A stretch of DNA of 64,000 nt from the NCBI GenBank assembly GCA_902615745.1, contig CACMQB010000001.1, forward strand, positions 152,349 to 216,348. Reading direction: 5' to 3'. The notes beneath the pieces were generated by a model. The model was not told the origin of the DNA, did not search any database, and saw only the letters and a list, made by a program, of their open reading frames with translations. The stretch's first letter is position 1. Each line of letters opens with the position of its first letter. This DNA is from an uncultured Alphaproteobacteria bacterium. GTDB taxonomy: Bacteria > Pseudomonadota > Alphaproteobacteria > HIMB59 > GCA-002718135. Positions 9,490-15,304 of the stretch are shown here, piece by piece. The position numbers and the translations under genes are program-made.

Positions 9490-9917
9490 TTTTTTTTATA
9501 ATTTGAAAAATTAATTACATTATCCTTTTTTGGTTTGTTATTTTCTAATTTTTTATTTAATTTCTTTTGAATTTTACTTTTTTGCAAAATTAAACCAAAA
9601 TTAGCTGAAGGATCTGCAAATGAAAGAATTGCATTATAATTAATTTTTAAGTTCGTTTTAATATCATCAAATGAGAGTGTAATAGAAAAATTATTTTTAT
9701 TTATTTCTAGATCGTAATATTCATATTGAATAATAATTGTCATTTCTTGGGGATATTTTTGTTTTAACCAATTAGGTAATTCAACGTTTTTATGATTCGT
9801 TAAAAATGTAATGTAGAGATGATTATTATTTGATAATCCATTATCTTTTATGTTTTTAAGAATATCTTTAAATACATTTAGCATATTTTTATTTAGTATT
9901 TTTTGATATTCAATCAT
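9486..9917 (-). CDS. sspB: SspB-family ClpXP adaptor
   Basis: SspB binds the peptide tag that tmRNA adds to stalled proteins and hands them to ClpXP. The 143-residue protein shows the alphaproteobacterial SspB pattern: an N-terminal dimerisation helix (MIEYQKILNKNML), NNHLYITFLTNHKNVELP, KYPQEMTIIIQYEYYDLEI near 55-73, FSITLSFDD, and FADPSANFGL near 100. The basic, Lys/Asn-rich tail ends in NVINFSNYKKN, in the position where SspB proteins carry their ClpX-binding peptide. The tmRNA gene that would supply its substrate tag lies 3 kb away in this window. Confidence 0.88.
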   Translation of the reverse strand: MIEYQKILNKNMLNVFKDILKNIKDNGLSNNNHLYITFLTNHKNVELPNWLKQKYPQEMTIIIQYEYYDLEINKNNFSITLSFDDIKTNLKINYNAILSFADPSANFGLILQKSKIQKKLNKKLENNKPKKDNVINFSNYKKN

Positions 9918-9965
9918 TTCTGTTTTATTTTTTTATTAAATATTTAAAGTATTGCAATAAAATTT

Positions 9966-10478
9966 ATGAGTTTAGATAAAAATAATTCGCAATATAGTAA
10001 AATAGCAAAATTATTTCACTGGGGGTTTGTTCTTTTATTTGTTTATGGTGTAGCAAAGCAAGTAGATGATATTAATCAACTTGAAGACCAAGCTTTTTTT
10101 AGATTTGAAATTATTTTTGCATTAATTTTTCTGTTTCTTCTATTAATTCGTCTAATTTATATGAAAAAAACACAAAAAACATCTCTGCCTAAAGATACTC
10201 CTAAAGCTCAAAAATTAGCTGCTAAAATTGTTCACAACGGTATGTATGCTTTATTAATAGGCACTGTTTTATCAGGATTACTGATTGGGTTTTTATTTTG
10301 GTTAGAACTTAAAGATGGATTTATAACCGATATAGTTATTATTTTTCACGAACTAAACATCAATTTACTTTATTGGTTTATTGGTATTCATATTTTAGCA
10401 GCGTCCTTTCATCGTTTAAAAAGAGATGGTGTTTGGAGCTCAATGACGCCTTTTTTGAAAGAAAAAAACTTTAAATAA
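9966..10478 (+). CDS. cytochrome b561-family membrane protein
   Basis: A 170-residue integral membrane protein with four predicted hydrophobic segments (about residues 17-30, 42-65, 90-112, 128-150). It has paired histidines in the usual places for a di-heme cytochrome b561: KLFHWGFV near residue 14-22, KIVHNGMYALLIG near 88, IIFHELNI near 127 and WFIGIHILAASFHRLKRDG near 137-155. Such proteins shuttle electrons between quinol and periplasmic acceptors, or serve as superoxide:ubiquinone oxidoreductase (CybB). The exact partner is unknown. It is a single gene, with sspB divergent to the left and the ssrA-linked repeat region to the right. Confidence 0.8.
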   Translation: MSLDKNNSQYSKIAKLFHWGFVLLFVYGVAKQVDDINQLEDQAFFRFEIIFALIFLFLLLIRLIYMKKTQKTSLPKDTPKAQKLAAKIVHNGMYALLIGTVLSGLLIGFLFWLELKDGFITDIVIIFHELNINLLYWFIGIHILAASFHRLKRDGVWSSMTPFLKEKNFK

Positions 10479-10886
10479 ATTTTTAATTTATAAAATTATT
10501 TTTTTAATTTCTTTTCTATTCGATCTATCACATAGAAAATGGGAACTTTGAGATTTGAGAGTGTTTGCAAAGTGTATGCAATATTGTGTGCATCTAAAAT
10601 TTAAAAAAACAAGAGGAAGCAAAGGGAATTTAAATAAATGGTGCGTTCTGCTGCTCGGTGCGTGAACTTTTCTCAATGCAAGGACGCGTGAGCGAACACC
10701 CAAAAGTTTAAGCATTTCCTACTGTTATCGCTTATTCTTTCTTAAAAAAGTTTATAGCACACAACAGGAAAAATTACTATTTCAGAACGGTAATGGACGC
10801 GTATATTTATTAATCTCTATAGTCACAAAAACATTAATTGAGGTATTGCATTAGATATTATTTAATAGTAGGCGCGTATTAAATAT
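10479..10886. other. intergenic region with ssrA-tail repeat copy 1
   Basis: This 408-base gap has no credible gene. It contains repeat copy 1 (10561-10661, see separate entry). To the right of that are ~200 bases with unusual CG-rich words for this genome (ACGCGT at 10683 and 10797) and AT-rich sequence leading into the bactofilin gene. A 75-residue open frame on the minus strand (10488-10715) runs through the repeat but is not conserved in repeat copy 2, so I do not call it. Confidence 0.6.
10561..10661. repeat. ssrA-tail direct repeat, copy 1 (distal att-like scar)
   Basis: Bases 10561-10650 align closely with 11636-11727 (about nine in ten positions identical by eye, one small gap). The right-hand end, 10636-10661, matches the tmRNA 3' tail at 12513-12538 in the same orientation: it shares GCGTTCTG and, beyond it, CTGYTGCYCGGTGC. 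The left part has three GTGTNTGCA-type words at 10561, 10572 and 10584, spaced 11-12 bases. This is the pattern of a tyrosine-recombinase attachment site (core plus phased arm sites) left by integration at ssrA. No integrase is in view, so the interpretation is inference. Confidence 0.7.
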
Positions 10887-11453
10887 ATGGATAAAAAAAC
10901 AAAATCAGAAACTTTACCTGAAAACATTGTTGATAAAGGTAAGCAAGTTTTTTTAAATAAAAGTGATCTTGTTGGAGATAATCCAAATAAAATGGTTATT
11001 GGTAGCGGAACATCTTTTAGAGGTTCTGATATTAATACTGACTATATTGAAATATACGGAAAGGTTGAGACAAGTATTCATTCAAAAATTATTTACGTAG
11101 GAACTGCTGCTGAAATTATTGGACCAATTACATGCGATCATATTGAAATTCATGGGTCAGTGAGTGGTGGCATCCAAGTAAATGGAAAAGCAACAATAAA
11201 AAAATCTGCTACTGTAGTCGGCACTCTTAGATATGAAGTAATTTCCGTGGAAGAGGGTGCAAGTGTGTATTCAGATTTACATTGTACAAAAGCTGATCAA
11301 AAATTAGTTGACAAAATCTCACATTTGAAAAATACAATGAACCAAAGTAATTTAACTTCTCTCTCATCATTAACTAATGAAGAAAAAAATAATCCAAAAG
11401 AGGAAACTTCAAATATCGAAAAAGAGAAAAAAAAGAAACGTTCGTTTTTTTAA
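10887..11453 (+). CDS. bactofilin (polymer-forming cytoskeletal protein)
   Basis: Bactofilins form nucleotide-free filaments from a right-handed beta helix and often position cell-wall enzymes. The 188-residue protein has a short N-terminal tail, then the core (about residues 38-135) with repeating glycine and small hydrophobic turns: VIGSGTSFRGSDI, EIYGKVETSI, GTAAEIIGPI, EIHGSVSGGIQVNGKATIKK and VVGTLRYEVISVEEGA. A charged, Ser/Lys-rich C-terminal tail ends in KKKKRSFF. It is the only gene between repeat copies 1 and 2, so an otherwise ordinary alphaproteobacterial gene sits inside an att-bounded segment. It is unlinked to the shape genes at 24.7-30 kb. Confidence 0.88.
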   Translation: MDKKTKSETLPENIVDKGKQVFLNKSDLVGDNPNKMVIGSGTSFRGSDINTDYIEIYGKVETSIHSKIIYVGTAAEIIGPITCDHIEIHGSVSGGIQVNGKATIKKSATVVGTLRYEVISVEEGASVYSDLHCTKADQKLVDKISHLKNTMNQSNLTSLSSLTNEEKNNPKEETSNIEKEKKKKRSFF

Positions 11454-11635
11454 TAAAATTTCTTAAACTACTCGTTTCTTTCTACTTTGTTCTTGACTGT
11501 ACGCGTATAGGGCGCGTGTCATTGGAGCATTTCAGAAAGAACACAACAATTAAAAGGAAATGTCGATTAACTAATGGAGTGTTCTATTTCCTTATCAGTC
11601 TGCCCTATGTCACAGAATATAACACATTTTTAAAA

Positions 11636-11735
11636 GTGCGTGCAAAAAGTGTGTGCAATAGTGTGTGCATCTAAAATTTACAAAAAAAAGAGGAAGCAAC
11701 GGGAAATTATAAAAGTGGGGCGTTCTGTAGAACGA
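11636..11735. repeat. ssrA-tail direct repeat, copy 2 (internal att-like scar)
   Basis: The left part contains GTGCGTGCA (11636), GTGTGTGCA (11649) and GTGTGTGCA (11661), then TCTAAAATTT and GAGGAAGCAA, shared with copy 1. The right part, ATAAAAGTGGGGCGTTCTG (11709-11727), matches the tmRNA tail TTAAAAAAGTGGAGCGTTCTG near 12508-12528 with few changes. All three copies lie in the same orientation. This copy separates the bactofilin segment from the HEAT-protein segment. Confidence 0.72.
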
Positions 11736-11779
11736 CCTTTATTTTATTATATACAGAAAATATAGGTTTTTGGAAACTT

Positions 11780-11803
11780 CTTCGTAGAAACTTCGTAGTA
11801 AGT
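11780..11803. repeat. 11-bp tandem repeat array, left copy
   Basis: Two tandem 11-base units, TTCGTAGAAAC and TTCGTAGTAAG, at 11782-11803. They share an identical 22-base stretch with 12438-12459, on the other side of the HEAT-like gene. Together they form direct repeats flanking that gene. Function unknown. Confidence 0.75.
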
Positions 11804-11849
11804 TTTCGTTATTTGTCAGATTTCTTGTTTTGGTTCTTCGTAGTCTTTT

Positions 11850-12377
11850 TTATTCTTTAATTAAGGATAATAATTTCATTGCTAGTCTAGAAACTGCCTT
11901 TCTTCTATCTTTTGATAGTTTTTTAATAATTTTTATATTTTCTTTTATTGTTTTATTATCAATTTTATTGAAAGTTATTAGAGCATTCATTGATTGACAT
12001 AAAACAATCCAATCACTGGAATTATTAAGATAATCAGATACAATTTTTTTTGCTTTTTTTTGTTCTTTATTTTCTAATTGATTAACTAATTCTGAAAATA
12101 ATTGAGCGCAGGTCCATTGTGTGGAAGATTGTTTTATCTTTGAAATTTTGTTTAAGAAAATATGTTTAAAATCTAAAAACCATTCTGGTTTTTGTCTAAA
12201 AATTCTTTTAAAAGCATTTGATGTTCTTAACCTTACTATTTGGTCTGTGCTTGAATAACACTTAATTAATGAATTAATTCTATTTTTTTTAACAATAACA
12301 TGTTCAACAACTTTTATTGTATTACCTAGTGAATTTGGATGACCACCAGTTAGTTCAGACTCATAATTCATTATCAA
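11850..12377 (-). CDS. small alpha-helical HEAT-like repeat protein
   Basis: A 175-residue protein with no catalytic motif that I can see. It begins NYESELTGGHPNSLGNT and then consists of consecutive amphipathic helices: VVRLRTSNAFKRIFRQKPEWF, then STQWTCAQLFSELVNQL and SDWIVLCQSMNALITF, ending with RRKAVSRLAMKLLSLI. The helix pairs with conserved Arg and Trp resemble HEAT/ARM repeats of DNA-alkylation-repair-like or scaffold proteins. I recall similar uncharacterised proteins starting with this TGGHPNSLGNT motif in other bacteria. The start could be the second Met (12371). It is the only gene between the tmRNA and repeat copy 2, flanked by 11-bp repeat arrays, which suggests it was acquired as a cassette. 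Confidence 0.75.
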   Translation of the reverse strand: MIMNYESELTGGHPNSLGNTIKVVEHVIVKKNRINSLIKCYSSTDQIVRLRTSNAFKRIFRQKPEWFLDFKHIFLNKISKIKQSSTQWTCAQLFSELVNQLENKEQKKAKKIVSDYLNNSSDWIVLCQSMNALITFNKIDNKTIKENIKIIKKLSKDRRKAVSRLAMKLLSLIKE

Positions 12378-12422
12378 TTAATTTGTTAAAATAGATCCAA
12401 AAATTTACATTATTTAATAATA

Positions 12423-12428
12423 AATTAT
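12423..12428 (-). promoter_or_regulatory. possible -10 element of the HEAT-like gene
   Basis: TATAAT on the minus strand about 45 bases before the gene start. The 11-bp repeat array at 12438-12470 occupies the -35 region, so these repeats could be protein-binding sites that control this promoter. No consensus -35 is visible. Confidence 0.3.
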
Positions 12429-12437
12429 ATATTTTCC

Positions 12438-12470
12438 TTCGTAGAAACTTCGTAGTAAACTTTGTAGAAA
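12438..12470. repeat. 11-bp tandem repeat array, right copy
   Basis: Three tandem 11-base units: TTCGTAGAAAC, TTCGTAGTAAA and the variant CTTTGTAGAAA. The first 22 bases are identical to 11780-11801. The array lies between the tmRNA tail and the HEAT-like gene, over that gene's presumed promoter. Confidence 0.75.
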
Positions 12471-12510
12471 GGTTTTTATAAAAAATTATTGATATTACTA
12501 GATAATATTA

Positions 12511-12765
12511 AAAAAGTGGAGCGTTCTGTTGCCCGGTGCCCCTAACCGCGCTCACCTAGAACCTAGGCAGCAAGTGCTAATCTATTATCGTTAGCGTTTA
12601 TAAAATAGCCCGATAACGGTGGTACAATACCGGATAAAGTCTTTGTCTTTGAATTACCGTCAAACCTATTTCGTCCCCATATTGGTGGAGACGCCGGGTA
12701 CCGCCCCCGGGTCCGAATAACTTATTGCACAAAGCATTTATTATCTTAGTTGCAAAACAACATTT
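12511..12765 (-). ncRNA. ssrA: two-piece circularly permuted transfer-messenger RNA
   Basis: tmRNA rescues stalled ribosomes by acting first as tRNA-Ala and then as mRNA for a degradation tag. On the minus strand the acceptor piece comes first: T-arm CCGGGGGCGGTACCCGG, then GCGTCTCCACCA ending at 12683. After only 4 bases the coding piece starts at 12678 with GGGGACG. GGGGACG pairs with CGTCTCC over 7 bp with a G-U at the third pair, the alanine identity element. GGTTTGACGG matches the conserved D-loop-like segment, and ACAAAG can pair with CTTTGT of the acceptor piece. A tag frame follows, then the tail GTGAGCG...CGCTCCACTTTTTT, which doubles as a terminator. This permuted order is typical of alphaproteobacteria. 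The outer ends are approximate. Confidence 0.92.
12563..12595 (-). CDS. ssrA: tmRNA-encoded proteolysis tag, ANDNRLALAA
   Basis: Within the coding piece, the codons GCT AAC GAT AAT AGA TTA GCA CTT GCT GCC TAG read ANDNRLALAA-stop. The ANDN start and ALAA end are the SspB-side and ClpX-side signals of known tags. The tag is short (10 residues) compared with the longer AANDNFAEEFAVAA type of Caulobacter. The resume codon is presumed to be GCT, or the codon before it. Confidence 0.9.
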   Translation of the reverse strand, partial: ANDNRLALAA

Positions 12766-12767
12766 TC

Positions 12768-12773
12768 ATTATA
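12768..12773 (-). promoter_or_regulatory. -10 element for ssrA
   Basis: A perfect TATAAT on the minus strand, about 85 bases before the acceptor CCA end, would start transcription near 12760. A second TATAAT lies at 12784-12789. No good -35 box is found at 16-18 bases for either one. Confidence 0.45.
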
Positions 12774-12862
12774 CCTCAAACTAATTATACTTGAAAGTTT
12801 TGTCTTGAAACCTAGCAATTTAAAAAAAAATTGTTACTAATTAAGACATAAAATAAATAAAT

Positions 12863-13351
12863 ATGATCAAAGCAATAATGGCAGTAGATGAAAAAGGGGG
12901 AATAAGTAAGGGCCAAAGTATGCCTTGGCCAAAAAATTCAATTGACTTAAAATGGTTTAAAGAAAATACTATAAATAATGTTGTTGTGATGGGGAGGAAG
13001 ACCTGGGAAGATCCTTTCATGCCTACACCTCTAAAATCAAGAATAAATGTTCTAATTACAAGTAAAGATAAAGAATTAATAGAAGGGGCAGATTATTACT
13101 TTAGTAGAAACATAAATGATCAAATTCAAAATCTTCAATCAGAATATAAAGATATGGATATTTATATAATTGGGGGTTCAGAAATAATAAATTTAACTTT
13201 TAAATCCATAGAACAATTTTATCTCACTAGAATCTACGGTAATTACAATTGTGAAAAATTTATAGATATTACTTCTATAGAAAATAATATGAAAATGATT
13301 AAAAAAATAAATGGCGACTCAACTTGCCATTTTGAGATTTGGGAAAGATGA
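12863..13351 (+). CDS. folA: dihydrofolate reductase
   Basis: FolA reduces dihydrofolate to tetrahydrofolate with NADPH. The 162-residue protein starts MIKAIMAVDEKGGISKGQSMPWPKN, with the Met20-loop region GISKGQSMPWP. VVMGRKTWED lies near residue 42-52, IIGGSEIINL near 108-117 and a final beta strand near HFEIWER. Length is standard. Its TGA stop overlaps the ATG of thyA (ATGA), so the pair is translationally coupled. This suits their chemistry: ThyA makes dihydrofolate that FolA recycles. Confidence 0.95.
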   Translation: MIKAIMAVDEKGGISKGQSMPWPKNSIDLKWFKENTINNVVVMGRKTWEDPFMPTPLKSRINVLITSKDKELIEGADYYFSRNINDQIQNLQSEYKDMDIYIIGGSEIINLTFKSIEQFYLTRIYGNYNCEKFIDITSIENNMKMIKKINGDSTCHFEIWER

Positions 13352-14178
13352 AACAATACCTTGATGCTTTAAGATATTGTTATGATAATGGTTCTGATGT
13401 TGAAAGTAGAGCGGGAGGTGTTAGAAAGTCTTTTGGTTATCAAATGCATTATGATCTATCAAAAGGTTTTCCTGCTATAACGACTAAAAAACTAGCATGG
13501 AAATCTGTAGTTTCAGAGTTATTGTGGTTCATCGAAGGTTCAGACGATGAGAGAAGACTTGCTGAAATTTTATACAATGATTCAAGAGAAAATTTAAAAG
13601 ATAAAAAAACTATTTGGACACAGAATGCTCAAGCTGATTACTGGAAATCACAAGCTCGGTTTGAAGGAGATGTAGGTAAAATTTATGGAGTTCAATGGAG
13701 AAATTTTAATGGAGAAGATCAAGTCTTAAATCTAATTAAAGGATTAAAAAAAGATCCAAATGGAAGGCGTCATATAATTTCTGCATGGAACCCTCCGGAA
13801 ATTAAAAATATGTCATTGCCAGCATGCCATGCATTTTCACAATTTTTTATTTCTGATAACAAATTAAGCTGCCAATTATATCAAAGGTCATGTGACATGT
13901 TTTTGGGAGTTCCATTTAATATAGCTAGTTACAGTCTTTTAACTCATATGTTGGCTAGAGAGTGTAAATTAGAAGTTGGAACTTTTATTCATTCTTTAGG
14001 AGATTTTCACATTTATAAAGAACATTTTGAGCAAGTTAAAATTCAATTAGAAAGAGTGCCTAAAAAATTACCTAAGCTTGAATTCGAAACAAAAGATTTT
14101 TTTAAATACAACGTAAATGATTTTAAATTAATAAACTATCAGCATCATGAAAAGATTGATGCTCTGATGAATGTTTAA
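13348..14178 (+). CDS. thyA: thymidylate synthase
   Basis: ThyA methylates dUMP to dTMP using methylene-tetrahydrofolate. Landmarks are WKSVVSELLWFIEGS near residue 45-60, YGVQWRNF near 115, the catalytic cysteine in LPACHAFSQF near 170, CQLYQRSCDMFLGVPFNIASY near 182-203 and LGDFHIYKEHFEQ near 227. I use the ATG at 13348, which overlaps the folA stop as ATGA; the frame also contains a TTG 9 bases upstream that would give an unnatural start. The organism uses ThyA, not ThyX. It converges with mrp over 4 bases. Confidence 0.97.
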   Translation: MKQYLDALRYCYDNGSDVESRAGGVRKSFGYQMHYDLSKGFPAITTKKLAWKSVVSELLWFIEGSDDERRLAEILYNDSRENLKDKKTIWTQNAQADYWKSQARFEGDVGKIYGVQWRNFNGEDQVLNLIKGLKKDPNGRRHIISAWNPPEIKNMSLPACHAFSQFFISDNKLSCQLYQRSCDMFLGVPFNIASYSLLTHMLARECKLEVGTFIHSLGDFHIYKEHFEQVKIQLERVPKKLPKLEFETKDFFKYNVNDFKLINYQHHEKIDALMNV

Positions 14179-15218
14179 TCCAGAGATTTTTTTAAGTTTT
14201 TAGCAATTGATATAAATTTTTTTGAAATTTCACCATCTGGATTATCTATCAAAGCAGGTATTCCATTATCTGATTGAATTCTTAAGTTTGTATCAATAGG
14301 AATTTCTCCTAAAAAAGGTATTTTAGATTTTTCAGCTTCTTTTTTCACACCATCTTTTGAAAATATATAATGTTTTTGATTACAATTATCACATATGAAA
14401 TAACTCATATTTTCAACAACACCAAGAATATCAACATTTACTTTTTTAAACATATTTATTCCTTTTCTAGCATCAGTAAGAGCTACATCTTGAGGTGTAG
14501 AAATTACAATTGATCCTGAAAGTTTTGAACTTTGAGCCAAAGTAAGCTGAGCATCTCCAGTGCCTGGTGGCAGATCTATTATAAGGTAATCTAATTCACC
14601 CCATTCAACTCCATTAAACATTTGCTCTAATGCTTTCATGACCATTGGTCCTCTCCAAATTGTTGGAGCCTCAGAGTCAAGAATAAAGCCAATAGACATC
14701 AATTTTATTCTATAATTTTCTAAAGGTACAAGTTTTTTGTTTTCATTCATTATAGGTTTTTTTGAAATACCCATCATTCTAGGAATGCTAGGACCATAAA
14801 TATCTGCGTCAAGTAAGCCAATTTTAAGATCTAGTGAGCTTAATGCTGTGGCAAGATTTACTGAAAATGTTGATTTGCCAACTCCACCCTTACCACTAGC
14901 AATTGCTACTATATTTTTTGCATTAATTTTAAATCTTTCATTATCATTATTAATTGTTTTATTTCTTTCTACATTTGAGTTGATAATTACATTTACAGAA
15001 AGTATTCCAGAAATTTGTTCAACATTATTTTTAAGCAATCTTGCTATATTCAGATATAGATCTTCTTTTTGACCTTTTACAAGTAAGGAAATGTTTACAT
15101 TGCCATCTTTAACAACTGCGGAAATATTTTGATTTTTCGGATCAAAACTAAGATTTGTTTCAGGATCACTAAATTTCTTAGAAAATGTGTAGATTAAAGA
15201 TAAAATTTCATCAGACAT
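14175..15218 (-). CDS. mrp: Mrp/ApbC family iron-sulfur cluster carrier ATPase
   Basis: Mrp/ApbC proteins bind and transfer Fe-S clusters in an ATP-dependent way. This 347-residue protein has an N-terminal MIP18/DUF59-like domain (about residues 1-85). The P-loop NTPase follows, with a deviant Walker A ASGKGGVGKSTFSVN near residue 108, LLDADIYGPSIPRMMG near 138, DLPPGTGDAQLTL near 213 and ENMSYFICDNCNQKHYIF near 268, whose CxxC pair holds the bridging cluster. It is transcribed away from hflK, sharing an 86-base divergent region. Confidence 0.94.
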   Translation of the reverse strand: MSDEILSLIYTFSKKFSDPETNLSFDPKNQNISAVVKDGNVNISLLVKGQKEDLYLNIARLLKNNVEQISGILSVNVIINSNVERNKTINNDNERFKINAKNIVAIASGKGGVGKSTFSVNLATALSSLDLKIGLLDADIYGPSIPRMMGISKKPIMNENKKLVPLENYRIKLMSIGFILDSEAPTIWRGPMVMKALEQMFNGVEWGELDYLIIDLPPGTGDAQLTLAQSSKLSGSIVISTPQDVALTDARKGINMFKKVNVDILGVVENMSYFICDNCNQKHYIFSKDGVKKEAEKSKIPFLGEIPIDTNLRIQSDNGIPALIDNPDGEISKKFISIAKNLKKSLD

Positions 15219-15261
15219 ACTTGATTTTTCCAGATTTACTCAAATATTAGTTATTAAATAA

Positions 15262-15267
15262 TATAAT
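15262..15267 (+). promoter_or_regulatory. possible -10 element for hflK operon
   Basis: TATAAT about 38 bases before the hflK ATG, in the divergent mrp-hflK space. No good -35 at the right distance. It would open the long plus-strand gene run that ends at livM. Confidence 0.3.
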
Positions 15268-15304
15268 TAGTGTTAGTAGATAGAGCCAATATTATCAATA
15301 ATAT

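Larger units (their letters stand above)
11454..11849. other. intergenic region with repeat copy 2 and 11-bp repeats
   Basis: This 396-base gap has no credible gene. It holds an AT-rich segment with ACGCGT (11501) and GGCGCGT (11511), then repeat copy 2 (11636-11735). A short inverted repeat (CGTTCT at 11721-11726, AGAACG at 11729-11734) sits at the core edge. Next come tandem 11-bp units TTCGTAGAAAC/TTCGTAGTAAG (11782-11803) and a further CTTCGTAG at 11837. The HEAT-like gene converges from the right. Confidence 0.6.
12378..12862. other. intergenic interval occupied by ssrA and flanks
   Basis: This 485-base interval between the HEAT-like gene and folA has no protein gene apart from the tmRNA tag frame. 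It holds the 11-bp repeat array, the tmRNA tail that matches the two distal repeats, both tmRNA pieces, and an AT-rich promoter region on the folA side. Confidence 0.7.

Noticed and set aside
10488..10715. 75-residue open frame on the minus strand through ssrA-tail repeat copy 1
   Set aside because: The matching frame in repeat copy 2 is broken by stops, the sequence is explained by the repeat, and no ribosome-binding site or family is visible.
10621..10750. Repeat copy 1 as a second, decayed tmRNA gene
   Set aside because: Only the last ~26 bases of the tmRNA tail match convincingly. There is no tag frame, acceptor stem or CCA end; a weak CGATAA-AG resemblance further on is not enough.
11780..12470. 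CRISPR-like array
   Set aside because: The units are 11 bp, in tandem without spacers, and only two or three per array; no cas genes are present.
12683..12716. A tRNA 3' half (T-arm plus CCA)
   Set aside because: It has the acceptor and T-arm look of a tRNA, but pairs with GGGGACG of the adjacent coding piece and is the acceptor piece of the tmRNA.
10479..12862. Integrase or transposase remnant in the ssrA-linked region
   Set aside because: I read all frames of the gaps and found no recombinase motif, only the bactofilin and HEAT-like genes. The integration argument rests on the repeats alone.
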